Made by a program: the position numbers and the translations under genes
The notes under the pieces: model-generated
The model's database searches: none
What the model saw: the letters and a program-made list of their open reading frames with translations, nothing else
Told to the model about the DNA's origin: nothing
Shown: piece by piece, positions 1 to 12,039 of the stretch
Position numbering within the stretch: position 1 is the stretch's first letter
How the letters are laid out: each line of letters begins with the position of its first letter
Source of the DNA: Echinarachnius parma
Lineage: Eukaryota; Echinodermata; Echinoidea; Clypeasteroida; Echinarachniidae
DNA length: 64,000 nucleotides
Direction: 5' to 3'
NCBI GenBank assembly: GCA_037951105.1
Contig: JBAMJV010003262.1
Span: 1 to 64,000 of the forward strand

Positions 1-866
1 GGTCAACTTCGTTAACTTTCCATTCGTATTAATAAACGGTTCAATCAAATTCGCGAAATTAAGCCGTAGGCGTAAAACTGTTTTTCAGAATTGCATTTTC
101 TTCATTCTGTTTACCTATATTCTGGTGTTTGTAAGTGAGTTACCACTTATAGCATTAGATTTAAATATCATGGTATTATCATTCTGTTTCGCCAGCGGAA
201 TTCACAGGAGGCTGTGTGATTGCGTAATGAGTTTCTAAATTAATACTAAGATCATACCAACATCATTTACTCGATTCATTATTATTCCCTCACCCAGTGG
301 CATGTTGTGGTCGGGCCAATTGGGGGAGGGGGGGATGCATTATTATTGGGGGCCACACCGCATATATTTCTTTGGTTTTTCGTCCATTTTGTTTCTAATT
401 CTTGTTTGCTCAAATTCGCCCCGGCCCGTTATAAATTCGAGGCTTTTCAAAATGGTGGGGGTTATCTTATATAAGTATTACGTAAGTCTTTACGGCCGTG
501 ATAAACATTGTAAGAAAAAAAGGCTTAAACACATTCTGTTCATGGCATTGCACGCATCCCCCCCCCCCCCCCCGCCCCTCTCCCCACACGCACACAATGC
601 ACGAGCACGTTCACCGCCCATTTCTATTGTTACATTTGATTACGTCACATCGTAAGCGTATACTTCGACCAATAGGAATTCGCGTGTATTATTTGGCGGC
701 AACTTCGTAGATATTTGCATACACTTAACGACATGCATCCGTGCACCGTGTAAAACGATGACGCGTTCATTTCGCAATACGGATTGTGATAGAAAGGACG
801 GCATAGCGTACATCCTCCTCGGTCATAGTAAGCTTGGCCCTTACATAATAGTCAGTGGTCTTTGGG

Positions 867-1105
867 TTCACTCCTGATGGAGTAAATTTACTCATCGGTC
901 TTCATTGACTCCTGTACAAAAAGTGGAGTAAATTTATACATTGGTCTTCATTGAATCCTGTACAAAGCCAGGAGTAAATTTACTCATCGGTCTACATTGA
1001 CTCCTGTACAAAAAGTGGAGTAAATTTATACATTGGTCTTCATTGAATCCTGTACAAAGCCAGGAGTAAATTTACTCATCGGTCTACATTGACTCCTGTA
1101 CAAAA
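867..1105. repeat. Tandem repeat, ~110 bp unit made of two ~55 bp halves
   Basis: Alternating half-units carry either AAAAAGTGGAGTAAATTTAT or AAAGCCAGGAGTAAATTTAC, each followed by a CAT(T/C)GGTCT-CATTGA(C/A)TCCTGTACAAA junction. The two-half unit is repeated about twice with almost no divergence, so this is a recent expansion. Confidence 0.9.
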
Positions 1106-1147
1106 TCGCGCATATAAATATACATTCGGCTGTGATTCACTCCGGGG

Positions 1148-1148
<1 letters not shown>

Positions 1149-1188
<40 letters not shown>
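1149..1188. repeat. 40 bp G homopolymer
   Basis: An uninterrupted G run of 40, followed 108 bp later by a C run of 35. Together they could pair as an inverted repeat with a ~108 bp loop or form quadruplexes. The exact length may be unreliable in sequencing. Confidence 0.9.
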
Positions 1189-1296
1189 CTGACCACATTG
1201 CATGTTTGTGTATTAATTGTTATTTAATGCTTATGTATTGTATTGTTTTAAGCCAGGACAAATTGTGGAGGACGGCAGCCCCCTCCCCATCCATAG

Positions 1297-1331
<35 letters not shown>
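1297..1331. repeat. 35 bp C homopolymer
   Basis: Second arm of the G/C homopolymer pair, flanked by AT-rich DNA with no gene. Confidence 0.9.
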
Positions 1332-1335
<4 letters not shown>

Positions 1336-1608
1336 ATACATGATTGGTTAGTTTTATTATGTGAAAACAATAATGTAAATACATTAACGACATATTAATT
1401 GTTTTATACACATCTACAATTGAAAGGTAGAATAAAGTACAAAATACAGGTTAAAATATCTCCATTTAGGCTTCAAAGAACCACGAATTGACAAACGAAC
1501 TAATAATCGGATTTCTTTTGAAATAATTATCTGTTTTTAATGGATTACTTTAAATTGAGTAAGTAAGTTAGTGTACATTGTACATGTTTAAAGGGGACCG
1601 CCAGGTCA

Positions 1609-1935
1609 TATCATGCACACACATCTATATTTAACTGAGTTTGTAGCTGCATGAATACTTGTTTGTTTCTTTCACTTCTGTATTGTTGTCTAATTGTGTG
1701 AATAATTCATATTCAAGTGAAAAACCTGGCTTGTTTCCCTTATCAGGTCACTAATATAACGCACATGTTTGACTGTAACAATCTAAGATACAACTTTCAA
1801 TATAATTGTCTTTGTATCACGCACACACGTAGATCTATACTGAGTTTGTAGCTGCAATGAATACATGTTTGTTTTCTTTCACCGCAGTATTGTTGTCCTA
1901 AATGCGTGAATAATTCATATTCAAGTGAAATAGAA
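1609..1935. repeat. Tandem duplication, ~195 bp unit
   Basis: GAGTTTGTAGCTGCA(A)TGAATAC and GTGAATAATTCATATTCAAG occur twice (about 1636-1717 and 1840-1926) with similar sequence between. No coding signal. Confidence 0.8.
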
Positions 1936-1974
1936 ATTGTATAGATAGTGGATTCAAAAATTGAATTTTCATCC

Positions 1975-2706
1975 AAGTGCGCTGATGCTTGTGTGTTGTC
2001 CTCACAGAGTATTGGCCTTCATATACTGTATATAAATTGATTTTTTTTTCTCCGCTCTTTATTAAATGGATAGATAACCTTGTTGTGTTATGAAACTCAA
2101 ATTGTGTGCACTGTAGGCTAGAATGGAAATATATGAAAATAGATGGTAGATTAAAAAGTGATAATTCCTTGGTTGGTTTGATAAAAATTTGATTTTGACT
2201 TACATTACAAATGCACTGATGCTTGTGTGTTGTCCTCACAGAGTATTGGCCTTCATATATTGATTTTTTTTCCTCCGCTCTTTATTAGTGGGATAGATAG
2301 TCTTGTTGCGTTGTATGCAACTTGAATATTTGTGTGCAGTAGACTAGAATGGAAATATATGAAAATAGATGGTAGATTAAAAAGTGATAATTCCTTGGTC
2401 GGTTCGATAAAAATTTGTTTTTTACTTACAAGTGCACTGATGCTTGTGTGTTGTCTTCACAGAGTCCTTCATATATATTGATTTTTTTTTCCACTCTTTA
2501 TTAAAAGGATTGCGCTCTTATGTTATGAAAATAAAAAAGTGTGCCCTTTGATGCAGGCTAGAATGGGAATGTAATAAAATATACTAGTGATCATTTCTTA
2601 GTTGGTTGAATTAAAATGTGTTTTTCTCAGAAGTGCATATTTTGTGTGTTTTTGCCCTCATGCATGCAGCGTTAGCCTTCACAAATTGACTTTTCTCCGC
2701 TCTGTA
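1975..2706. repeat. Tandem array, ~190-235 bp unit (resumes at 8704)
   Basis: Units begin with GCTTGTGTGTTGTCCTCACA and contain GGCCTTCATAT, CTCCGCTCTTTATTA, GTTATGAAACTCAAAT and GGCTAGAATGG. At least three full copies (near 1981, 2216, 2436) and a partial one precede a transposon inserted at 2711; the interrupted unit resumes at 8704 with the expected GTCATGTTATGAAACTCAAA. Every unit holds a TTGTCCTCACAG that resembles a splice acceptor. No gene was recognised in it. Confidence 0.85.
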
Positions 2707-3200
2707 TTAAAGGGGTAGTTCAGTTTTGGTATAGAGGGCACTGCACAAAAAAAATGTTTTGTGAGATAATGAAAAACCGAGTGTAAAATTTGAAAGTGCA
2801 GACAATTTCGATGGCAGAATAAACTTTATTTGATCAAAATCGGTTCAGAAACGGCTAAAATATCAATAAATATATCCGATCGTAGTCCCAGATTTATTTG
2901 ATGATTTTTAAAATAATTTTTTTAATGCTTACACTTTTTCAACAATTTTCAAAAGAGGTTTTTAAATAGTTGTTGATGATCTCTCTATTTAATCATTATT
3001 TCAACAAAACATCAGATGCATAATTTGTATGAAAAATGGTTGAAACCAATGCTTTTTTAGAAAGCGCCCTTTTGTGTTTTAATGGCTCTTTTTTTAATGA
3101 TAACAGGCATTTTTTTACTTAGTCGTTTGTAATTTGCTATACCTTTTGAGCATGGTGGAGTTATAACTATTAGTTTGTAATTTTGTTGTGCAGGTTTTGG

Positions 3201-3674
3201 CATAGGCGCCGGAAGTGGGGTGGCAGGGGGGGCGGCCGCCCCCCCAATCCAAAAAGTGGGGGGGCAAAACGCAATTTTCCCCCCCCAAAAAAAGCCCCCC
3301 CCTCCCCTCCCCCCCCCAAAAAAAAAAAAGAGTGGGAAAGACAAAATCAAATGTATGAGCTGACGTTCAAAAACTAGTTTATACATCCATTTTCAATTTT
3401 CGCTGCGCGCTTCGCGCGGGAAACAGTTTATCTCAGTTTGTTGTAAACATCTGATGAGAGCATAGACATTTTATTCTTTTTTTGTTTAACTCGGATTCTA
3501 AATTTCCTTCACAGGTATGGCATGAAGTGCACCAAATTGCACCATTTCAAGTTTAGAAATGCAAAATCTTCCCTGTGGGAGGGGGATACCCCCTCCCAAA
3601 CCCTCCCCCTCTTTTTGGATTGGGGGGGGGGGGGGGGGGCGGCCGCCCCCCTGCCACCCCACTTCCGGCCTATG
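3201..3674. mobile_element. Short foldback unit of the CATAGGCGCCGG family
   Basis: Both ends carry the CCGGAAGTGGGGTGGCAGGG / GGCGGCCGCC block as an inverted repeat. It could be a minimal, self-folded version of the element, and its left end doubles as the end of the larger composite. Confidence 0.6.
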
Positions 3675-4046
3675 GCAGTAACAATTATCAAAGGGGTGAC
3701 AATATTTATGGCACACGTACAGCAGAGAGGTGGGAAGACCTCGCTGCGTACAGTGTAGTCACGCAACCGTCTGCACCTGTACTCGAGAGTAAATAATGTG
3801 GGATGTAACTTAATCGTTTGCAAAAAAAGAGTTAGTTCAACCAGTAGGTTCATGGTTCAACCTCTTTCGATTTTTTTCTTTCAGACATCGTGCTGCCACG
3901 AGTAACTTGAGTCTCAAGGGCATGAGGGCCTTCTTGTGTACTGGTATTTCATTAAAAATATATATAAATTGTAATTACAATTTTAATTCTATATGAATGT
4001 ACATTATAAGGTACTATGGAAACAGTGCTATTCGAAGAGAAAAGGG

Positions 4047-4207
4047 ATCTCATATTTGAGCGGAATCATCACATTTGGGAGAAAATCAGCTAATTTCGGC
4101 CACATTTAGCTCGCTTTCAAAGACAAGAAGGATGTATGTGGCAAACAGCCTCCGCCGGAAAAGAAAAAAAAATGTACGTCATGCACGTAGGGTACAGGAA
4201 GCTAGCA
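4047..4207. repeat. Direct repeat, copy 1
   Basis: TCATATTTGAGCGGAATCAT through GTAGGGTACAGGAAGC recurs at 4670-5362, where it is split by a TTAA MITE. Unit about 160 bp, copies about 620 bp apart. A short open frame runs through copy 1 but is not preserved in copy 2. Confidence 0.85.
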
Positions 4208-4728
4208 ATCAACCTTTACTTACTCGAAAGCAAATAACGCGGCTTGTTAATTCGACCTCGATCGAGTGTTTGAATGTCATAGTACTGCACGCAATATGTG
4301 GTTTGTCTCATTTACAGGCTTAAAATAAATTACACATGATAGCAAGCATAAATATCAGATCTGAAAACGATTTGAACTATAGTAGCTTATATTTTTATTT
4401 TATATTGTGACAAAATAGAATGACCAAATTTTAAAGTTGAATGGTCATTGACCAAATTAAATAATAAATTACTAAATCAAATGTAGCAATTGCACGTTAC
4501 TGACTTCTCGAGACGAAATTGAATTAAGCAATTAATGAAATTGAATGTCGATTGTTTGAAAATGGATGGGAAGACCTATATTATAGGTTTTCTTGTCCAT
4601 TTTAAGTAACACTTTCATACAATTTTATACATTTGTCACACATTATCGTCCGGTACAATTAAAAGGCCCTCATATTTGAGCGGAATCATCACATTTGGGA
4701 GAAAATCAGCTAATTTCGACCGCATTAA

Positions 4729-5262
4729 AGGGATAGTTGAGTTTTGGTGAAACTGAATTTTAGTAACCAAAACCTGCATCATTACATTACAAACTAATAG
4801 TTATAACTAGAAAGGAACACAACATTACAAATGACGTAGTAAAGATCATGTTATCATTAAAAAAAGAGCCGTTAAAACGTAAGAGGGCGCTCTCTAAACA
4901 CTCATCGGTTTCAACCATTTTGAATAAAATATTGTGCATGTGATGCTTTGTTGAAATAGTGATTAGATAGAGAAATAACCAACAACTATTTAATACCTAT
5001 TTTGTAACTTTTGGAAAAGAGGAAGCATTTTTTTGAATTTGTAACGGCTGGTTCAAAATTCTCTAATAAACCTGGGGCCCCAGGTTTATTACAAATTGTT
5101 ATATTTATGGATATTTCAGCCGTCTCTGAACCGATTTTGATCAAACAAAGATGATTTTATTATTTAAATATTATGCTCTTTCAAATTTTACACTCAGTTT
5201 TTCATTACCTCACAACAACATAAGTAGTCTAGCGCCCTCTCTACCAAAACTCAACTATCCCT
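4729..5262. mobile_element. TTAA-type MITE family 1, 534 bp copy
   Basis: AGGGATAGTTGAGTTTTGGT at the left and its inverse ACCAAAACTCAACTATCCCT at the right, flanked by TTAA. It sits inside the second copy of the 4.05 kb direct repeat, so its borders can be read from the empty copy. Non-coding. Confidence 0.9.
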
Positions 5263-5369
5263 TTAAGCTCACTTTCAAAGACAAGAAGAATATATGTGGC
5301 AAACAGCCTCCGCCGAAAAAGAAAAAAAACATGTACGCCATGCACGTAGGGTACAGGAAGCGGTTTATA

Positions 5370-5812
5370 TTCACTTGGTCTAATACCGCTTGGTCTAATC
5401 ATCAGTTCGTCTAACTCCACTTCGTCTCAACCCATTTGGTCTAATCATCACTAGGTCTAATGCCCATTTAGGCAATTGCCGTTTCGTCTAATCACCAAAT
5501 GGGCCAATTGTCACTTCGTCTACTTTTTTTTTCCTCGTTTCGTCTATTATCACTTCGTCTAATACCAGTTCGTCTAATTCTCAGTTAGGCTACTCTTCAC
5601 TTGGTCTATATGCAATTCGTCTAATTACCGTTTGGTCTATAACCATTTGGTCTAATATCCATTTAGTCTATTACCATTTGGTCTATTACCATTTGGTCTA
5701 ATACCAATAGGTCTATTTTCCACAAAAGCAGGTCGTCTAATGCCATTTCGTCTAAACACTATTTCGGCTAATGACCATTTAGTCTAATTCTCATTTGGTC
5801 TAACGATCGCCT
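5370..5812. repeat. Degenerate 11-13 bp tandem array (GTCTAAT core)
   Basis: About 35 loosely repeated units of the type TTCGTCTAATnnCCATTTGG, each with GTCTA or GGCTA. Units differ in both the spacer and the first bases (TTCGTCTA or TTTGGTCTA). No coding signal. Confidence 0.9.
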
Positions 5813-5899
5813 ACACTGACCACTGTGATGGCCATCGCCTGCATACCGTATGAAAGATTCCATACGGCTGTAATTATAGCTCTATGGATATTTAGCCAC

Positions 5900-6135
5900 A
5901 GCGGTTTTACTAGACGAAACCTGTGTATAAGAGAAAACTAATTGGCCGCTACAATCAGGTGACCTCCATAGACAAGTCCCAAAATATCGTTTGTACGCTC
6001 ACCACCCAAGGGAAAATAGATATGTGGCCGCTATAAACAAGTGAACTTTATAGACGAATTCCATCAAACAGTGTATATTGACCACCTAAAAGAAAACAAG
6101 ATAGTGGGCGTCATAATCAAGTACCATTAAAAAAA
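5900..6135. repeat. Three degenerate ~80-85 bp units
   Basis: Units contain TGGCCGCTATAAACAAGTGA-like and GACCACCTAAAAGAAAACAA-like blocks (near 5940, 6020, 6100). They resemble a decayed minisatellite and are not recognised as part of a gene. Confidence 0.6.
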
Positions 6136-6269
6136 ACAGGTTCCATAACATCGTATATCGTCAAACAGGGGCGTAGACAACGGAGGATGAGGGGGATGCA
6201 TCCCCCCACCTCTTTGATGTCTGTAATCTGTGTTACCCTGTCCTTTATCGTCATTAACCTCACACCTAC

Positions 6270-8190
6270 ATGCATAGGCGCCGGAAGTGGGGTGGCAGGG
6301 GGGCGGCCGCCCCCCCTCCCCCCCCAATCCAAAAAGTGGGGGGGGGGGGGGGGGGGGGGGGCAAAACGCAATTTTGCCCCCCCCCCAAAAAAAAGCCGCC
6401 CTCCCCCCCCCCCCCCCAAAAAAAAGAGTGGGAAAACAAAAATCAAATGTATGAGCTGACGTTCAAAAACTAGTTTATACATCCATTTTCAATTTTCGCT
6501 GCTCAGTTTGTTGTAAACATCTGATGAGAGCATGGACATTTTATTCTTTTTTGGTTTAACTCGGATTCTAAGTTTCCTTCACAGGTATGGCATGAAGTGC
6601 ACCAAATTGCACCATTTCAAGTTAATAAATGCAAAATCTTCCCCGTGGGAGGGGGATACCCCCTCCCAAACCCTCCACCTCTGGCTCTGCCCAAGCCCGG
6701 TCGGTCGCTTCGCTCCCTCGGCATTCATTATTGCCTGTAGGCTATGTTGTTGGATCATACATGCGCCATATGGTTCATGTTGGAACTGTGTATGACACTA
6801 AATACAATATTTATGTGTGAGTTTGGGTGCATATTTATTAGTGCGTCAATTATTTGTTTTCTTCGTGAAAAATATATCAAATCATAACACGCTTTCCCAG
6901 ATACAGTTAATCTTAAGCCCGAATTTCCTATCTAGGTATGCACCAGATTGCACAATTTCAAGTCCATAAATGCAAGATCTTTCTTACTGTAGGATGGGGA
7001 TACCCCTCCCAAACCCTCCCCCTCCCTCCCTGCACCAGTAGGCGCGCCGGGAGCAGTTTTGGAGGGGGGGGGGGGGGGGGCAAAACCCCAAGGGGTCTCA
7101 CAATTTGTGTGTGTAGGGGCTCATGCCCAACCACACTCTGGGTTGCCAACTTTGAGCCAGATGTGAGAGTGAGACATTGCGAGGGAGCGAAGCGACTGAG
7201 CGTGGGGAGGGTGTGGGAGGGGGGTGTCCCCCCTCCCACGGTAGGGAGCTTTTGCATTTTTGGACTTGAAATTGTGCAATCTGGTGCATACCTAGATAGG
7301 AAATTCGGCTGTATTTGGGAAAGCGTGATATGATCGACCAGAAAGTTTTAATATATTTTTCACGTAAAAAACAAATAATTGACACACCAATAAATATGTA
7401 CCCCAAAACACACAACAACATAAACCATAATTATGCAACATTATGTATGATCCAACAACACACAGCCAATAATGAGTCCCGAGGGAGCGAAGCGCGTGAG
7501 GGCTGGTGCAGGGAGGGAGGGGGAGGGTTTGGGAGGGGGTATCCCCGTCCCACGGTAAGAAAGATCTTGCATTTATGGACTTGAAATTGTGCAATCTGGT
7601 GCATACCTAGATAGGAAATTCGGGCTTAAGATTAACTGTATCTGGGAAAGCGTGTTATGATTTGATATATTTTTCACGAAGAAAACAAATAATTGACGCA
7701 CTAATAAATATGCACCCAAACTCACACATAAATATTGTATTTAGTGTCATACACAGTTCCAACATGAACCATATGGCGCATGTATGATCCAACAACATGG
7801 TCTACAGGCAAAAATGAATCCCGAGGGAGCGAAGCGACCGACCGGGCTTGGGCAGAGCCGGAGGGGGAGGGTTTGGGAGGGGGTATCCCCCTCCCACGGG
7901 GAAGATTTTGCATTTATAAACTTGAAATGGTGCAATTTGGTGCACTTCATGCCATACCTGTGAAGGAAATTTAGAATCCGAGTTAAACAAAAAAATAATA
8001 AAATGTTTATGCTCTCATCTGATGTTTACAACAAACTGAGATTCGCGCAGCGAAAATTGAAAATGGATGTATAAACTAGTTTTTGAATGTCAGCTCATAC
8101 ATTTGATTTTGTCTTTCCCACTCTTTTTGGATTGGGGGGGGGGGGGGGCGGCCGCCCCCCCTGCCACCCCACTTCCGGTGCCTATGTGCA
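6270..8190. mobile_element. Second foldback unit of the CATAGGCGCCGG family
   Basis: The left CATAGGCGCCGGAAGTGGGG at about 6275 and its inverse CCCCACTTCCGGTGCCTATG ending at about 8186 bracket two arms that mirror each other (6475-6990 against 7560-8085). The centre near 7250-7300 is also an inverted join. A further half-unit follows to 8647. I infer repeated inverted duplication. Confidence 0.7.
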
Positions 8191-8999
8191 CCAGCCCTCA
8201 GGCGCTTCGCTCCCTCGGGACTCATTATTGGCTGTGTGTTGTTGGATCATACATAATGTTGCATAATTATGGTTTATGTTGTTGTGTGTGTGTTTTGGGG
8301 TACATATTTATTAGTGTGTCAATTATTTGTTTCCTACGTGAAAAATTTCGGGTCGATCAAATCATATCACGGTTTCCAAAATACAGCCGAATTTCCTATC
8401 TAGGTATGCACCAGATTGCACAATTTCAAGTCCAAAAATGCAAAAGCTCCCTACCGTGGGAGGGGGGCCACCCCCTCCCACACCCTCCCCCCGCTCAGTC
8501 GCTTCGCTCCCTCGCAATGTCTCACTCTCACATCTGGCTCAAAGTTGGCAACCCAGAGTGTGGTTGGACATGAGCCCCATCACACACAAATTGTGAGCCC
8601 CCTTGGGGTTTTGCCCCCCCAATCCAAAACTGCTTCCGGCGCGCCTGGGTTTTGGTTACTACATGTAAAGCTCAGCTTTACCAAAACTGTACTACCCCTT
8701 TAAAGCCTGGGTTGCCTTGTCATGTTATGAAACTCAAATAGTGTGCAATAGGCTAGAATGGGAGTATACTGGTAATGTGAATTGTTTATTAAAAGTAATA
8801 CTTTCTCAGCTTTCAGCTGGTTTAATTAAATTGTGTGTTTTTGTACAAGTGCATACACTGATCATGCTAGGTTATTGTTCTGCATGTTGTCCTTCAGAAA
8901 TGGATTTCCCCTACTTCAGGTTCAGGGATGGATACAAAAGCCATACTTGTCTTGGTCAAGTGAAATTCTGTCAAATTCATATTAAAGCCAAATAACAGT

Positions 9000-11420
9000 A
9001 TCGGGAAACCCCCCACTAAAAATAATTAAATGTACGCTTTCATCACTGACCATGTGAAAGAATATCAGTGCCTAAGGCCCACATATTTGTGGTTTGGTAG
9101 TCCTACACTTAAACAAGAAGAAGACTAGTTATGTGAAGTGTACAGGAAGAAAGAGCATAAATTCCTCTATTTTTAGAGCCATATTTTGTTACTCTACCTG
9201 CTTTAGTTATTTTTAAATGATTTTTATTATTGCGTAAATCACTATAATTTAGAAAAATCCTTAAATTGGCAACACATTGTGATATGTTAAACACAGCTAT
9301 TGGCATTCAAATTGGCAACTTTGCGGCAAAGTCACTTCATATTTGTCTTAAATGGTCTTTACTAAATATTTTCCACCTATTTTTATGTCATTGATCGGCC
9401 AACAAAATTTAGGAGTTGCCAATTTGTAGAGGAAAACAATGATCAATTTTGCCTTAAAATAGCTCTCGTCCTTGATGGGTTAATATGGGATTATACAAAT
9501 TTGGCCAAGAAACCGCCTATTAACCCCTTGACTATGGGAACCGGCTCAACCGGGTGGGTTGTGTACAAAGTCTATGTATATTTCATAACATCGTAGGGAA
9601 CGGGTTGATTGATATATTTGCAATTTAGACAAACATCTCTGGTAAGAGATCGATATCGCTGACGGTTGTAATTTTTAATTTTAATCCCCACATTATATGT
9701 ATAGCACACGCAAACCCTGCCGTGCGTGAGATTGGCTAGCTACTAGACTTGAGCTGCGCAGGACGGATAGAACTAAGCTGTGAGCTTATCTCCCAATCTA
9801 AGTGGCGGCGCAGGGAACTTTCCTTATATTTCCACTTTTCATTTCCATAGTTCATATTTTACCACATAGACCCTCTTTTATATTTATTTCAACAATGTTG
9901 ATCAATTTGTTTAGTCAATAGAGTTGATTTCCGTATATTTCCCAAATATACTGCTCTATGGTTTTAAATCAGGGCTCCAAATCAGCGCTGCATGGCCACT
10001 AAAAAATAACTTCGGGCCATACAAATTTCAACAATGCCAAATTTTACTAGCCTGAATGGAACATTGAATATGACAGACCTGTTTTCTATAGCTCCTTTGT
10101 ATGGCCACCGGAGTCTAGATTCGGGCAATTCAAATTTGAGAAACCTTGATTTTACTTGCCGGGCTCGTCCTCCTAAAAAAAAAACCTACACATTTTTCAC
10201 AAATTTACTCTTATTTATTACAAGCCACCTGATATGCTGCATACAAGCTACATACATCATATATATGTAAAGAGTAAAAGTACAAAAGGATAACAAAATC
10301 ACCATGGCGATGGCATTCAAGATGCAGATCCCCAGGCTGTGTAAAGTGTCTGCCTAGAGCAAATCGAAGAGCATGCGAGATATTGATAGAAATTAGAAAT
10401 TCACCCTTTTTGACCTTTTTCCTTAGATGTACAGTCTCAATTGTGACAATGCAATAATTTCATTATTTTTATTGCATGTATGTGCTGTAGGTTATGTGTT
10501 TATAATTTATTGGCCTGTATTAGGTCTACTATGTTTGTATCATTGCTTCTTTAAGTCTTCTTGACATAAAGCAATTTTCAAGATTGATAGAAATTATACA
10601 TACAATACATTGTTTCTCTTTCCTCTAAGAATTTGTTTTTATTTTTTACTTCCATACATATGTCTGTCTGTATCTAAAGCAGACTATAATGCATGCAGCA
10701 AAAGTGTATATCAAATTATACATTTATGTATGAATTTGAAATTTGAAATTTAAACAAAATTATAAAAATGAATCGACACTATTTTCTTTTCCTCTGTGTC
10801 TCTTTTGTATAAAAAAACAGCAATGTTTATATACAGATATGTATGATTTTGTAATAAAACTGCATAAATGTAGATTTGTAAATGTATGCCTTTTGTGGTC
10901 AAATGAGATTAATACGCAGACATTAATCAGTGTGTAATTGCTGTAATATCTAGTTAACTTGATATGAATGCAGATAATCAAACTAATTCAATGTTATAGT
11001 TTTTCTTTGTTTGGGGCAACCATATTCAGACCTTTGGCCACCGAAACTTGAAATCTCTTGATTTCATTTCATAATGCTGGGAAACCAAATAAAAAAAAGT
11101 TAATTTTGATTGCACATCAAAAGACGTTTTTCTTTAAATTCATTTTTTGCAATGACACATTCATATTTTGCTTCACTTATTTGTCTTTGCACTTATTACC
11201 CAGAGGTTATTTTCAGACAAAAGGAAGCAAGAAAAACTGAAATGTCAGCATGAGTTTGGACTAACGTGGTGTCATTTTTTTACATCTCATTTCCCTCGTG
11301 ACTTTGCCATCATGAATGTAGATCATCTGGTCAGAGTGAGAAGGGCGTTGGATAATTTTTTCTAGTAAATTGAGTTATAAGCTCCTACCTGTAGCCTAAT
11401 ATTTGCATGTTTATCTACAA
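9000..11420. other. Gene-free AT-rich stretch
   Basis: No exon, RNA or clear repeat boundary was found. Near 9968-10165 there is a fragment of the GGCCAC/CGGGCC-rich repeat family that is intact at 23118-23811. The rest shows only scattered short open frames with no family resemblance. Confidence 0.5.
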
Positions 11421-11430
11421 AGTACAATTA

Positions 11431-11835
11431 AAGGGATCTCGTAACTTTGTTGACATAATGTGCAAAACGTGATGAGTGGTTGATACAGTGGGTGATTTCA
11501 AGTATGGTGTTTAGGGCTGGTGTTAGTGTTTATCAAACTGGTGTTTGTGTCTAATAAACACTTAACACCGGCCTTAAACACCATACTTGAAATCACCCAA
11601 TGTATATTGTTGTTATCTGATATATGTCCACTGGGTGATATGTGAAATTTTCAAGTTAAATGGACATTATATGGCAGAGTTATAAGCAAAAATGCAAAGT
11701 GATTTTCACTAACTCATTGCACTCACTTTGTACACGGTTTTCGCAGTCCAGTGGATAATTTAACATCTGAACACTTCAATCGTAAATAACTTAATAACGA
11801 AAGGGAAATTTGAAAATCCGAAACAGTCCCTGAGG
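11431..11835 (-). mobile_element. TTAA-type MITE family 2 (AGGGATCTAGTAAC ends), truncated
   Basis: Starts with TTAA then AGGGATCTCGTAACTTTGTT and follows the family sequence (ATGGACATTATATGGC, then AACACTTCAATCGTAAATAA), but lacks the other terminus. It carries a nested hairpin element at 11491-11598. Family 2 is the most abundant repeat of the window. Confidence 0.8.
11491..11598. mobile_element. Hairpin MITE, ~108 bp
   Basis: GGGTGATTTCAAGTATGGTG and its inverse CACCATACTTGAAATCACCC end a near-complete palindrome with a small loop. It interrupts family 2 sequence between GTTGATACA and ATGTATATTG, with a possible 3 bp duplication (AGT/AAT). Confidence 0.85.
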
Positions 11836-12039
11836 TACATGCATTTAGAGGTGAGGACGGGAGAAAAATAACAAACATATTCCATACTTTTTAATCTTTA
11901 AAAACATTCCGAGGCAAGGAATCAAGTAAGTTCTCTTAAAATAGCTTGTGGCAGTTTGTTGTTTATGCACCCTTTGTCATATTGTTAGTCTTTATTATCG
12001 TCCCCGGTGCAGATTGAGAATTATATTTTCTCATTTTAG

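Larger units (their letters stand above)
3201..8647. mobile_element. hAT-like element, composite, 5.4 kb
   Basis: The left end CATAGGCGCCGGAAGTGGGG and right end GCTTCCGGCGCGCCTG are flanked by a perfect 8 bp duplication GGTTTTGG (3193-3200, 8648-8655), which is the hAT hallmark. The host MITE reads straight across it. The inside is a patchwork: several partial copies of the same family in both orientations, with GGCGGCCGCC palindromes, ATGGCATGAAGTGCACCAAA blocks and GAGGGGGATACCCCCTCCCA blocks, plus unrelated repeats at 3.7-6.27 kb. No transposase reading frame survives. Confidence 0.85.
2711..8699. mobile_element. TTAA-type MITE (family 1, AGGGGTAGTT ends), split by a nested hAT-like element
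   Basis: Ends are AGGGGTAGTTCAGTTTTGGT on the left and its imperfect inverse ACCAAAACTGTACTACCCCT on the right, flanked by TTAA on both sides (2707-2710, 8700-8703), as in piggyBac or Kolobok-type elements. Without the insertion at 3201-8647 it is about 540 bp, the size of the intact family copy at 4729. Non-autonomous; no transposase. Confidence 0.85.

Noticed and set aside
1089-1411. Open frames with long glycine or proline runs
   Set aside because: They are simple translations of the G and C homopolymers; similar frames recur at 3.1-3.8, 6.1-6.5, 31.3 and 45.2 kb for the same reason.
4075-4323. 82-codon basic open frame (MGENQLISATFSSLSKTRRM...)
   Set aside because: It lies in a direct repeat whose second copy (4670-5362) does not preserve the frame; no family resemblance.
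5370-5812. CRISPR-like array
   Set aside because: Units are 11-13 bp with no conserved repeat of CRISPR length and no unique spacers; the context is animal nuclear DNA.
3509-8573. Overlapping frames with repeated WEGDTPSQTLPLPP-type peptides
   Set aside because: These come from the GAGGGGGATACCCCCTCCCA repeat of the hAT-like family read in several frames and both strands; no frame is favoured.
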